Part shown: piece by piece, positions 46,197-54,205 of the stretch
Layout: the number at the start of each line of letters is the position of its first letter
Numbering within the stretch: the stretch's first letter is position 1
From: Clostridia bacterium
Lineage (GTDB): Bacteria; Bacillota; Clostridia; Christensenellales; Borkfalkiaceae
NCBI GenBank assembly: GCA_017453045.1
Contig: JAFTKX010000054.1
Span: forward strand, 1 to 57,912
Direction of reading: 5' to 3'
DNA: 57,912 nucleotides
The notes under the pieces: model-generated
Told to the model about the DNA's origin: nothing
The model's input: the letters and a program-made list of their open reading frames with translations, nothing else
Database searches by the model: none
Position numbers and translations under genes: made by a program

Positions 46197-46227
46197 CGGC
46201 GGTTGCAAGTTTGCAACCGCCGTTTTT
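46197..46227 (+). terminator. Terminator of the pot operon
   Basis: CGGCGGTTGCAA and TTGCAACCGCCG form a perfect 12-bp stem with a GT loop, then TTTTT. An AAAGATTTTGC/GCAAAATCTTT hairpin (46250-46276) on the other side may serve the minus-strand genes. Confidence 0.94.
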
Positions 46228-46285
46228 ATAGCAAAACGACAGTTTTGCAAAGATTTTGCGAATAGCAAAATCTTTAACTTCTAAT

Positions 46286-47116
46286 TTATATAAGTTTTTC
46301 ATATGGGGCTTTAGTCTGCAAAAGGTTTACTATTTCGTGCGGCTGTAACACCTTTTTTAAATTTCCGCTATCAGAATAAATAAAAACTCTGTATAAATAC
46401 CCCGAATCAATTTTTCCGTAAAGTCTTTTTATCGTAACCTTATCGTCAAAGGCTATTTCTTTTATGATTTTGCCACCTTTTAGCGAGGCGGACGATAAAC
46501 TTTGATATAACCTTACAAACCTGTTTTCGCTGTGGTTTTCAAAAACTCCGATAAGCATAAATACGCCGAACGATAAAATAGAATAATTTACGCCTATAAA
46601 ACACGAATATAAAAACAATCCGAAAAATAAACAGGCGAAAATAAGTCCTACAGCCTTGCAAATTAAAAGGGCTGTTTTTCGTTTTAAAAATAGTGAAAGA
46701 GTGCAAAGCAAAATTCTTCCGCCGTCAAGCGGAAAAGCGGGAATTAAGTTTATTAAAAACAAAGCGAAACTCGCTTGTACCGCAAGTTCGGTATACGGAT
46801 AACTTTCAGGAAATACCCACCATAGCGCGACGAGAAAAACGCCCACGAGAAAATTTACCATAGGTCCTGCGAGCGAAACTGCAATTTCGTCTTTATAACC
46901 CATACCCGAAATATCGCCCTTTATAATAGCCCCAAACGGCATTAAAGTTACGTTAATGAGCCTATAGCCCGCTTTTTGCGCTTTTAACGAATGCCCAAGT
47001 TCGTGAATTAAAGCAGAAATAGTATAGACTAAAAAAGAAAATACTTTGCCCGTAAAAGCAAAGTATATTCCCAAAATTATAAAAAGTGGATGAACTTTAA
47101 ATTTTAACTTTCCCAT
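46286..47116 (-). CDS. M50 site-2 protease, SpoIVFB-like
   Basis: Intramembrane zinc metalloprotease of 276 residues. The metal site is HELGH (38-42) in a membrane helix, and the second motif NLIPAFPLDGGR supplies the third ligand. There are about five to six helices and a C-terminal cytoplasmic segment. The short form with no PDZ domain matches SpoIVFB, which processes pro-sigma K in the mother cell. It overlaps by 13 bp the gene of a membrane partner resembling SpoIVFA, which strengthens the call. Its substrate in this organism is not shown. Confidence 0.85.
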   Translation of the reverse strand: MGKLKFKVHPLFIILGIYFAFTGKVFSFLVYTISALIHELGHSLKAQKAGYRLINVTLMPFGAIIKGDISGMGYKDEIAVSLAGPMVNFLVGVFLVALWWVFPESYPYTELAVQASFALFLINLIPAFPLDGGRILLCTLSLFLKRKTALLICKAVGLIFACLFFGLFLYSCFIGVNYSILSFGVFMLIGVFENHSENRFVRLYQSLSSASLKGGKIIKEIAFDDKVTIKRLYGKIDSGYLYRVFIYSDSGNLKKVLQPHEIVNLLQTKAPYEKLI

Positions 47117-47826
47117 ATAATTGCGCCGTCTTCAACGATATAGTTAGTAAGCAACACTTCTTCGTCGTACATATATACGCTTGCGCTTCCACCGCTTAAG
47201 TAACAAACTGGGATATATCCAAAAACGTCTTCGCCCTTTTCTGTATAAACGAAGTCAACGCCCGATATTACAGTTTTAAAAGTGTCGCTATGATTTATCG
47301 TCATAGTGTACTTGCCGTCTTCTTCGACGATAGATGAAACTTCTCCGTCGCAAACGGGATAAAGCGCGCCTTTACCCGAAAAAGTCATTACTCCGCCATC
47401 AAGAGTAACTTCTAAATCGTTTGACGGACTTTTAGCGTTAAAACTCAAATAATTTCTTGAGTCAACTTCTTCGGCTTGGGTAGAAAACACCGAACTAAAT
47501 AGTCTGTTTATTCCGCTATTTTCCCAAAATATATTCGTGAGTAAAATGGTTACGACTAATGCGAAAATAGCAATTCCCTGAATTTGTAAAATATCTATTT
47601 TAAAGAAATTTTTACTCTTTTTTTGGGGCGTTACTTCTTCGTAAACGTCTAAATCTTCTTTTTCTTCACTTTCTAAAAGGTCTTCTCTTACCGATTCTTC
47701 GTTTACCTTTGCAATAACGTCTTCTTTAGCGTCTTTTTTTCTTCTTTTTTTTGCAGGCTTTATGGTAAGGTCGCAAGAAGAAACCGTAAGCCCTAACATT
47801 TCGGCGTATTCCATTCCGTCTTTCAT
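47104..47826 (-). CDS. SpoIVFA-like membrane regulator
   Basis: The start used is MKDGMEYAEMLGLTV, with AAGGAGAT upstream. It has 240 residues. The N-terminal 90 are charged and cytoplasmic (KPAKKRRKKDAKED), followed by one membrane helix (IQGIAIFALVVTILLTNIFW) and an extracytoplasmic beta-rich domain of M23-like outline (ALYPVCDGEVSSIVEEDG, TMTINHSD, VFGYIPVC). This topology, and gene overlap with the M50 protease, match SpoIVFA. No catalytic histidine set of an active M23 peptidase is apparent. Confidence 0.72.
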   Translation of the reverse strand: MKDGMEYAEMLGLTVSSCDLTIKPAKKRRKKDAKEDVIAKVNEESVREDLLESEEKEDLDVYEEVTPQKKSKNFFKIDILQIQGIAIFALVVTILLTNIFWENSGINRLFSSVFSTQAEEVDSRNYLSFNAKSPSNDLEVTLDGGVMTFSGKGALYPVCDGEVSSIVEEDGKYTMTINHSDTFKTVISGVDFVYTEKGEDVFGYIPVCYLSGGSASVYMYDEEVLLTNYIVEDGAIIWES

Positions 47827-47913
47827 AATACATATCTCCTTTTTGTTTTGTCGGCGAGTTTTTGCCAAACTACAGTTATATATTATGATTGAATATATTT
47901 TTTTAGAACTCTT

Positions 47914-48411
47914 TTATTCGTTTATAAATTTTAAATCGTCTAAAGCCGTTTTTGCAAAACAAAAACCCTTATTTTTCGCAATTTTTAAATATTTTTCGGC
48001 TTTTTTAACGTTTACGTTTACAAAAATACCCTTTGCAAAACAAAGTCCTAAATAGTAATTTGCTTCCGAAAATCCAAGTTTTGCGCCCTTTTCCCAAGTT
48101 TTAAACGCCTTTTTTTGACTTTTCTTTACACCGTAACCATAATAATAATTACGCGCAAGCAACAAAATCGCTTCTGCGTCTTTTTTTCTCGCCGATTTTT
48201 GTAAAACTCTACCGCCCTTTTTCACACTTTCGTAACAGTTTCCGTTTAAAAGGGCGTAGGCGTATATAAAACTGTTTTTTTCGGCTTTATCAAAATAAGA
48301 ACGAACGCTTAACTCTCTCGTTTGACTACCGAAAAACTTTTCAGCGATTGAAAAAAATTTTGTAATCATTTTATTTTTAATCGCGTTTTTTATTACAGTT
48401 TGATTAGTCAT
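47914..48411 (-). CDS. Sel1-repeat protein
   Basis: The start used is MTNQTVIKNAIKNK, with AAAGGAGA upstream. It has 165 residues. Two or three Sel1-like repeats are visible: ILLLARNYYYGYGVKKSQKK and YYLGLCFAKGIFVNVNVKKA, with the A-xx-LG-x-Y/F spacing of the family. It is highly basic. There is no signal peptide. Sel1 repeats mediate protein contacts. It lies 88 bp upstream of the SpoIVFA-like gene and may be co-transcribed. Confidence 0.75.
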   Translation of the reverse strand: MTNQTVIKNAIKNKMITKFFSIAEKFFGSQTRELSVRSYFDKAEKNSFIYAYALLNGNCYESVKKGGRVLQKSARKKDAEAILLLARNYYYGYGVKKSQKKAFKTWEKGAKLGFSEANYYLGLCFAKGIFVNVNVKKAEKYLKIAKNKGFCFAKTALDDLKFINE

Positions 48412-48535
48412 TTTTATTCTCCTTTTTGCGTGTTTTTGTCTTTTACACCCGTATAATAACACCTTTAATATGACAAATGCCTGTCCTAATTTATATTCTT
48501 TTGACGAATTCCAAATTTTCTTTTTATATTTTTTA

Positions 48536-48564
48536 TAGACAAGCGTGGCTTTTTATGATATAAT
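48536..48564 (+). promoter_or_regulatory. Promoter of the antiporter gene
   Basis: TAGACA (48536-48541), 17-base spacer, TATAAT (48559-48564). A ribosome site AAGGAG follows 11 bases downstream. Confidence 0.8.
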
Positions 48565-48583
48565 CGACGAAAAAGGAGTGCGT

Positions 48584-49612
48584 ATGGTATCTTTAATTTT
48601 TAAAGACGGAGCGATGGCGGACGCCGTTTTGCTCTTTATCTTTGGTCTTATCCTTTTAATAAAGGGTGGGGACTGGTTTGTTGACGGCGCTTGCGGTATT
48701 GCAAAACGATTCCGCATACCCGACGTTTTAATAGGCGCGACCGTAGTTTCGATAGGAACTACCCTCCCCGAAGTAATGGTTTCGGCAACGGGAGCAATAA
48801 ACGGTCAAGGAGCAATGGCTTACGGAAACGCCGTTGGCTCGATTATATGCAACACGGCGCTTATCGCGGCTATAACTATTGCTATAAAACCTGCCGAAGT
48901 TGACAGAAAATCTCTTATTATTCCCGTTTGCTTTTTCTTTGGCGCGGCTATTTTTTATTCACTCGTTGCAATTTTTGCCCAAGAATTTCAAAGATGGGTG
49001 GGAATTTTGCTCTTGGTCGTATTCTTAATTTATATGACCTTTACCATTTACAAGGCGTTTACTTCGCCTGACAGAAAGCAAAAAGACGAACTTTTAAACC
49101 CCGACGAAAAAACCGAAGAAACCGTAGAAGAAAAATCTTCTCCGCTTTGGAAAGAACTTTTGTTTTTGATAATCGGCGCATTCTTAATTGCGATAGGCGC
49201 AGACCTTTTGGTTGACAAAGGAACTTATATTGCGACAGCTTGGGGCGTTCCCGAAACAGTTATTGCGCTTACTTTCGTTGCGCTTGGAACTTCGCTTCCC
49301 GAACTTGTAACGGCAATTACTTCTCTTATTAAGGGACGCGGAGCGTTATCGCTTGGCAACCTTATCGGAGCAAACCTTTTCAATTTAGTATTGGTTAGCG
49401 GTATTGCAGTTACCATTGCTCCGTTTAGTCTACCTATAGGCAAACTTGTTTTCGGACTTAACGCGTCGCTTATAATTGATATACCCGTAATGTTCGGGGT
49501 TATGGCTCTTATGACGCTCCCCGCTTTAATACGCGGAAAACTGTCAAAGGTTCAAGGATATATTCTTCTCGCCATCTACGCCTCCTACGTAACCTTACAA
49601 TTTGTTCTCTAA
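48584..49612 (+). CDS. CaCA-family sodium/calcium antiporter, YrbG-like
   Basis: The start MVSLIFKDGAMADAV follows AAGGAGTGCGT; the longer reading would overlap the -10 box. It has 342 residues and about ten membrane helices in two inverted halves. The alpha repeats are GATVVSIGTTLPEVMVSATG and TFVALGTSLPELVTAITS, with the acidic residues needed for cation binding in each. A charged loop (KQKDELLNPDEKTEETVEEK) divides the halves. It exchanges Na+ (or H+) for Ca2+; the ion is inferred from family. It is transcribed alone. Confidence 0.93.
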   Translation: MVSLIFKDGAMADAVLLFIFGLILLIKGGDWFVDGACGIAKRFRIPDVLIGATVVSIGTTLPEVMVSATGAINGQGAMAYGNAVGSIICNTALIAAITIAIKPAEVDRKSLIIPVCFFFGAAIFYSLVAIFAQEFQRWVGILLLVVFLIYMTFTIYKAFTSPDRKQKDELLNPDEKTEETVEEKSSPLWKELLFLIIGAFLIAIGADLLVDKGTYIATAWGVPETVIALTFVALGTSLPELVTAITSLIKGRGALSLGNLIGANLFNLVLVSGIAVTIAPFSLPIGKLVFGLNASLIIDIPVMFGVMALMTLPALIRGKLSKVQGYILLAIYASYVTLQFVL

Positions 49613-49632
49613 AACCAATACTTTTTAAAGCC

Positions 49633-49670
49633 AAAAAGGGTGAAATCTTTGTTAGATTTCTCCCTTTTTT
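49633..49670 (+). terminator. Terminator of the antiporter gene
   Basis: AAAAAGGGTGAAATCT pairs with AGATTTCTCCCTTTTT except for one T-T mismatch, around a five-base loop, ending in T residues. Confidence 0.9.
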
Positions 49671-49689
49671 AATTGTTTTTCGTTTTTTG

Positions 49690-49718
49690 TTGACCTATCT
49701 TTTTTTATGTGATACAAT
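49690..49718 (+). promoter_or_regulatory. Promoter of the structured RNA leader
   Basis: TTGACC (49690-49695), 17-base spacer, TACAAT (49713-49718). The predicted start coincides with the first base pair of the RNA's closing stem at 49725. Confidence 0.82.
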
Positions 49719-49724
49719 GATTTT

Positions 49725-49891
49725 GCCAAACATTTTCATAAAAACTCAAATGAGGGGTATAGTATGGATAGGACTATACTCTTAATCGCGTTTACAATTT
49801 AAACCTTGTTTGAGTGTAAAATGTTTGGCGACTTAGCGATGAACGGTATTGTTTCTATTATGGCGTTCTCGCAAAGAACGCCATTTTTTTT
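49725..49891 (+). ncRNA. Structured RNA or attenuating leader, unknown class
   Basis: About 165 nt with its own promoter and terminator. A perfect 12-bp closing stem (GCCAAACATTTT with AAAATGTTTGGC, 49725-49736 and 49818-49829) encloses a second stem ACTCAAA/TTTGAGT. From that branch two hairpins: GGTATAGT with ACTATACT (with G-U extension) and GTTTA/TAAAC. After the junction a short linker leads to the terminator ATGGCGTTCT/AGAACGCCAT and eight T residues. The ribosome site of the next gene starts directly after the T-run, so it could be a riboswitch-style leader as well as an sRNA. It matches no class I can name. Confidence 0.7.
49860..49891 (+). terminator. Terminator at the end of the structured RNA
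   Basis: ATGGCGTTCT and AGAACGCCAT form a 10-bp stem with a CGCAA loop and a run of eight T. It sits immediately ahead of the next gene's ribosome site. Confidence 0.92.
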
Positions 49892-49901
49892 GGAGAAAAT
49901 T

Positions 49902-50599
49902 ATGAAAAGTAACTTAAGTAAACAAGACTACAAAAAGTATCCACTACCTATTCCGCTATAGGAATTGCGCTTATAGAATTATTGTCAATATGGATAACAA
50001 ACGACTGGTTTGATACGTTTGATGGTTTCATAGGCTTTATTTCCCAACTCGTTGGAGCAGGAGCAATTTTACTACTATGCGTCGTGTTTTTTATTTTGGC
50101 TTTCTCTTTATTTAAATACGAAACAAAAGCAAAAAAAACCTATCGTGGAATAGGGTTTATTTATTGTTTAAACACAATTTTATTTTGTTTCCCGATTGTT
50201 CTTGTCGTCGCAATAATTACTCTTACATCTTTAGAAATAAACTTGAATTTATTTAATTTCGTTTGGCTTTTTGCTGAATTTTCAATTCCATTGATCATCG
50301 CCTTGTTTATAAAGAAAGAACTAAAAAATAAGTTTCATTTCTGCTTAAATTGCGGACTAATTAACTCTTTTTCCGTAATATCGTACGACACTAAAGATTT
50401 AGGCACTACTCATAAATTTCATAATGAAGGCGGATATACTGAGATATGGAAAGCGTCTGACGGGGTTATAATAAACACCGTTCCAACTACGGCGGTCTAC
50501 GACGGGGAATTTGAACGAACGCGCACGACGATAGGGTACAAATGCGTTGTGTGTGGCAACGAAGTCGAAAACGTAAACACTACCGAAACAAAAATTTAA
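49902..50599 (+). pseudogene. Membrane protein with C-terminal Cys-pair domain, frameshifted near its start
   Basis: An ATG at 49902 with GGAG six bases before it opens a frame that ends after 19 codons. A -1 shift at the A5 run (49932-49936, codons AAA-AAG) continues into a long frame: MKSNLSKQDYKK then VSTTYSAIGIALIELLSIW and on to 50599. The joined product of about 232 residues has three helices, then a soluble part with two cysteine pairs (CLNCG and CVVCG). The alternative TTG start at 49982 lacks a ribosome site and loses the first helix. This is either a real one-base deletion, a sequencing error in a homopolymer, or -1 recoding on a dnaX-like AAAAAG site. Confidence 0.75.
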
Positions 50600-50622
50600 A
50601 AATCTAATTTAGGAGAATTTTT

Positions 50623-51435
50623 ATGAAACAATCTATTAAATTTATAGTATTTTTACTAATCTTAACAATTATTATGCCTTTATCTGCATGTTCATTTTCA
50701 AAAGACAATAAATATATTGACGTAGAAATACAACATAATGAACGCACGGAATCCGTTACTTTTTATACCAAAGCTTATGCATCTCAAATAAAAATTACAC
50801 CCGATTACGTTGAAGATAAAATATTATTAGGGTATTACGATACGCAAGACGATAACGGAACTATGTATTTTGACTATTTAGGCAATTTAACAACAAACAG
50901 TTGGAAAGAATCTTATCCAAGAAAATTATACGCAGTATATAAACCGTGTGATATTTCAAAAATTTATCAATCTTCAATACTTAGAGACGAAAACCCTTAT
51001 AGCGCCACGTATAAATATACAGGCTGGACTAATTGGGAATTTTTAAGTTTTTCAGTTGAATCTATAAGGTATGCGCAAAATAACGATTATTATAGTAACA
51101 GTTATGCGGAATTAGCGCAATTTATCCATTCTAATAGTAACAAAAAGATAAGACTTACTTTGCACTTTTCATTAAAACAAGTATGTAGTTGTTGTAATAT
51201 TAAACTAATCTATCGTATAAAAGTTGGTAGCGAATCGTTTGACGAACATAGATATGAAATGTCTCAATCTTGGAACACAACAAGTATTGCGGTTGATATT
51301 TTTGCAAAACAATTAAAAGGTAACACCGATACAAAAAATTATATTTATTTGCAAATGAACACACTTGGAAACCAACATGTTGACGTTTTATATACGGTTA
51401 AAAACATCTACTATACAGTACAAGTAATTGAATAA
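50623..51435 (+). CDS. Lipoprotein of unknown function
   Basis: 270 residues. The signal peptide ends with the lipobox LSAC (Cys23), so it is membrane-attached outside the cell. The mature part begins SFSKDNKYIDVEIQ and is beta-rich and polar. An early SVTFYTKAYASQIKITPDYV region resembles an extracellular immunoglobulin-like or InlB-type repeat, but I cannot confirm it. TAGGAGAATTTTT precedes the ATG. It lies 23 bp after the frameshifted membrane gene. No enzyme motif. Confidence 0.8.
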   Translation: MKQSIKFIVFLLILTIIMPLSACSFSKDNKYIDVEIQHNERTESVTFYTKAYASQIKITPDYVEDKILLGYYDTQDDNGTMYFDYLGNLTTNSWKESYPRKLYAVYKPCDISKIYQSSILRDENPYSATYKYTGWTNWEFLSFSVESIRYAQNNDYYSNSYAELAQFIHSNSNKKIRLTLHFSLKQVCSCCNIKLIYRIKVGSESFDEHRYEMSQSWNTTSIAVDIFAKQLKGNTDTKNYIYLQMNTLGNQHVDVLYTVKNIYYTVQVIE

Positions 51436-51504
51436 AGTAAATATTATTAAAAACTACAAATATATAAATTTACACCTAAAATAAAAACACTTGGGAGACT
51501 TACC

Positions 51505-52743
51505 ATGAAAAAACTTTTATCTCACGTTTTAACCTTATGCGTTTGCTTTTGTATAACCATAAGCCTAACTGCTTGCTTAGAAAATAGCGAGACTGAACAC
51601 ACACACGACTTTGACGTAAATTGGTCTTATAATGAAACGCACCACTGGCACGCTTGCAAGGAAAAAACTTGTGAAGAAATTTCGCAAAAAAACGAACACT
51701 CTATGGCAAATAACAAATGTTCAATTTGCGACTACTCTCTTACGCCTACCCCGATATCTTGGGCTTCCTATTTTGTGTTTGACAACGTTACTATCAGTTT
51801 AGACGTCATTTCTATAATTGAAAACGAAGAATATTCTAGCAATATGGCGACTAAAAAATATGACGGGGCAAAATGGTTGGAAATAAATACCGATTATGAC
51901 GACGAAACTTACGAGCCTATTCAAATAATTACGTACTGCGACGGAGAAAACGTTTATGAAAACGGTGTTTTAATTGCTGGCGACGATGCGTATTCTTCCT
52001 TTGACGTTTTGAACCTTTTTAGTTCATGCGGAAACTCTTTTACGGAAATTTCCGACGACGTTTATTATGCCGAAACGGTTGAATATATGGGTTATACTCT
52101 GTATGAAAAGGTAACTGTTACTATTTTGAATAAAAAACTTAGTAGTATAGAAATAGATTTATCAACCAGCGATTCAAATTCAGTAATGAAATATTCCTTC
52201 TCCGACTGGGGCGCAACCGTCGTAACTGAACCCGTTATTGAAGAACAAACCACTTTTGAACTCCTATTCAATTTTGAAAACGTAACGATAACGTGTAGCA
52301 ACAACCTAAGCATTTTGAAAAACGTGTGGAAAATTGACTATGACAAGTGGATTTGTAAACACGATTTAACAGCAGTTGACAACGTAGTAGTCGAAACAAC
52401 CGTTTTAGGATACGACGGAGAAAATTATTATAAAGACGGCGAAACAACTAACGATATAGATAGCGTAGAAGCGTGGAATTTTAATTTGGAAACGGTTTTA
52501 CTGCTTAAAGACTATGAAAATTCGTTTACAAAAACCGTTTCGGACGATACGACGGTCTATTGCGCAGATGAAATTACAATCTATAGTTCAACTTGGTCTA
52601 ACGTAATGATTACTGCCCAGAACGGACGAATAACTGAAATTCGTTATACGCGTGATAATCTCATGGATGAAAACGGAGAACCCGTTTCAGGAACGGTTAT
52701 CTATACGTTTACCGATTATGGAACGACAACCGTAACTTTTTAA
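51505..52743 (+). CDS. Lipoprotein with a His/Cys-rich segment and two related domains
   Basis: 412 residues. The lipobox is LTAC (about Cys24). Residues 30-75 are rich in His and Cys (HTHDFDVNW, HHWHACKEKTCEE, CSICDYS), a pattern seen in Clostridia surface proteins and able to bind metal. Then two tandem domains of about 155 residues follow. Each starts with an FxNVTI strand (FDNVTISLD and FENVTITCS), has a YDGxxY/YCDGENVYENG turn, and ends with a YSFSDWGATVV / YTFTDYGTTTV strand. This is an internal duplication. Function unknown. GGGAGACTTACC precedes the ATG. Confidence 0.8.
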   Translation: MKKLLSHVLTLCVCFCITISLTACLENSETEHTHDFDVNWSYNETHHWHACKEKTCEEISQKNEHSMANNKCSICDYSLTPTPISWASYFVFDNVTISLDVISIIENEEYSSNMATKKYDGAKWLEINTDYDDETYEPIQIITYCDGENVYENGVLIAGDDAYSSFDVLNLFSSCGNSFTEISDDVYYAETVEYMGYTLYEKVTVTILNKKLSSIEIDLSTSDSNSVMKYSFSDWGATVVTEPVIEEQTTFELLFNFENVTITCSNNLSILKNVWKIDYDKWICKHDLTAVDNVVVETTVLGYDGENYYKDGETTNDIDSVEAWNFNLETVLLLKDYENSFTKTVSDDTTVYCADEITIYSSTWSNVMITAQNGRITEIRYTRDNLMDENGEPVSGTVIYTFTDYGTTTVTF

Positions 52744-52748
52744 GCATA

Positions 52749-52794
52749 AACGCAAACAAAAAGACCTTTTTTAAAAGGTCTTTTTGTTTGCGTT
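52749..52794. terminator. Long bidirectional terminator hairpin
   Basis: A perfect 22-bp stem with a two-base loop, left arm from 52749 and right arm to 52794, with A/T-rich arms around AAAGACC/GGTCTTT. It lies directly after the lipoprotein stop. Confidence 0.9.
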
Positions 52795-52844
52795 ATAATT
52801 TTGTTTGTGCTAATATGATTATATTAAATTTTAGGTAGGATTTT

Positions 52845-54119
52845 ATGGCTACGCCTAACTTTAAAAGAACTAAACTCGCGTGTTATACTGCATATTTTAC
52901 AATGTCGTCGGTGTTTTGCTTACCACCGCTACTGTTCGTAACTTTTCAAAACGCTTTCGGCATTTCGTACACGCTACTTGGCACGCTAATACTCATAAAC
53001 TTTTGCACTCAACTTACCGTTGACCTTTTCTTTTCGGCGTTCGCGAAAAAAATCGACGCGAAGTGGATTGTTCGACTTATGCCACTTATCACTTCGCTTG
53101 GGCTTGGCGTTTACGCGCTTATACCGTCGCTTTTCCCAAATTTTGCGTATTTAGGGCTGGTTATCGGAACGATTATTTTCTCAATTTCGGCAGGTCTTTC
53201 CGAAGTTTTGTTAAGCCCGACTATCGCGTCTATTCCGTCGGATAATCCACAAAGAGATATGAGCGCTTTACACTCGCTCTACGCTTTCGGCGTATTTTTC
53301 GTAGTTACGGTTAGCACGGTATTTTTAAAAATTTTCACCGCCAAAAACTGGGCTTGGCTCGTTGGACTTTTCGCGTTACTTCCCATAATTGCAAGCGTAA
53401 TGTTTTTAACTTCGCCTATGCCCGAAATGAACGGCTCGCAAACAGATTCGACTGTCAAAAAAAGCAAAAACGACCTTTTTGTTCTTGTCCTTTGCATTGC
53501 TTGTATCTTTTTTGGCAGTTGCGCCGAAAACGCAATGTCAAACTGGGTTTCTTCCTTTATGGAAAACGCCTTGAAAATTGACAAGGCGGTAGGCGATATA
53601 GTCGGTATGGCTACGTTTGCGTTACTTCTCGGCTTTACTCGTATTTTATACTCTAAATATGGTAAAAACATAACGAATTTTTTACTTTTCGGTATGATAG
53701 GCGCAACCGTTTGTTATTTAACCGTAGGGTTAGTTCAAAATACTGTAGTTTGCTTTATCGCTTGCGTTTTAACGGGGGTATTTACGGCAATGCTTTGGCC
53801 GGGAACGCTTATTATGATGGAAGAAAAAATCCCAAGCGTTGGCGTTGCGTCTTACGCGCTTATGGCTGCGGGCGGTGATTTGGGAGCGTCTATTGCCCCA
53901 CAACTTTTAGGTATCGTAACCGACTCAGTTGCAAGCAGTTCTTTTGGAGCAAATATCGGCTTATCGCTCAATATGACCGCAGAACAAGTCGGCTTAAAAG
54001 CAGGTATGCTAACTACTGCGATTTTCCCCTTGCTCGGAGCGATAGTAGTAATAATAATTATGAAAAAGTTTAGTCAAAAACCGCAAAGCGACCAAACGAA
54101 ACTTCTTAATGACAATTAA
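52845..54119 (+). CDS. Major facilitator superfamily transporter
   Basis: 424 residues with twelve membrane helices in two halves, separated by a charged loop near residue 200 (GSQTDSTVKKSKND). The N terminus is MATPNFKRTKLACYTAYF. Conserved carboxylates in LTVDLFFSAFAKKID recall the sugar/fucose-permease-like MFS branch (FucP-type), but the substrate cannot be read from sequence. AGGTAGGATTTT precedes the ATG. It is transcribed as a single gene between two terminators. Confidence 0.88.
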   Translation: MATPNFKRTKLACYTAYFTMSSVFCLPPLLFVTFQNAFGISYTLLGTLILINFCTQLTVDLFFSAFAKKIDAKWIVRLMPLITSLGLGVYALIPSLFPNFAYLGLVIGTIIFSISAGLSEVLLSPTIASIPSDNPQRDMSALHSLYAFGVFFVVTVSTVFLKIFTAKNWAWLVGLFALLPIIASVMFLTSPMPEMNGSQTDSTVKKSKNDLFVLVLCIACIFFGSCAENAMSNWVSSFMENALKIDKAVGDIVGMATFALLLGFTRILYSKYGKNITNFLLFGMIGATVCYLTVGLVQNTVVCFIACVLTGVFTAMLWPGTLIMMEEKIPSVGVASYALMAAGGDLGASIAPQLLGIVTDSVASSSFGANIGLSLNMTAEQVGLKAGMLTTAIFPLLGAIVVIIIMKKFSQKPQSDQTKLLNDN

Positions 54120-54142
54120 ACACTTTATATTTTAACGTATAA

Positions 54143-54186
54143 AAAACCCCCGCTTAAAGAGTTTAAACTCTTTAAGCGGGGTTTTA
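54143..54186. terminator. Bidirectional terminator between convergent genes
   Basis: CCCCGCTTAAAGAGTTT and its exact reverse complement AAACTCTTTAAGCGGGG form a 17-bp stem, flanked by A and T runs. It serves the MFS gene on the plus strand and the lipoprotein gene on the minus strand. Confidence 0.93.
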
Positions 54187-54205
54187 AACTTATTAAATCA
54201 CTTTG

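Noticed and set aside
49725-49891. 6S RNA, T-box or SRP RNA identity for the structured RNA
   Set aside because: No long rod with central bubble, no T-box TGGNACCGCG bulge and no SRP Alu or GGAA-loop signature were seen.
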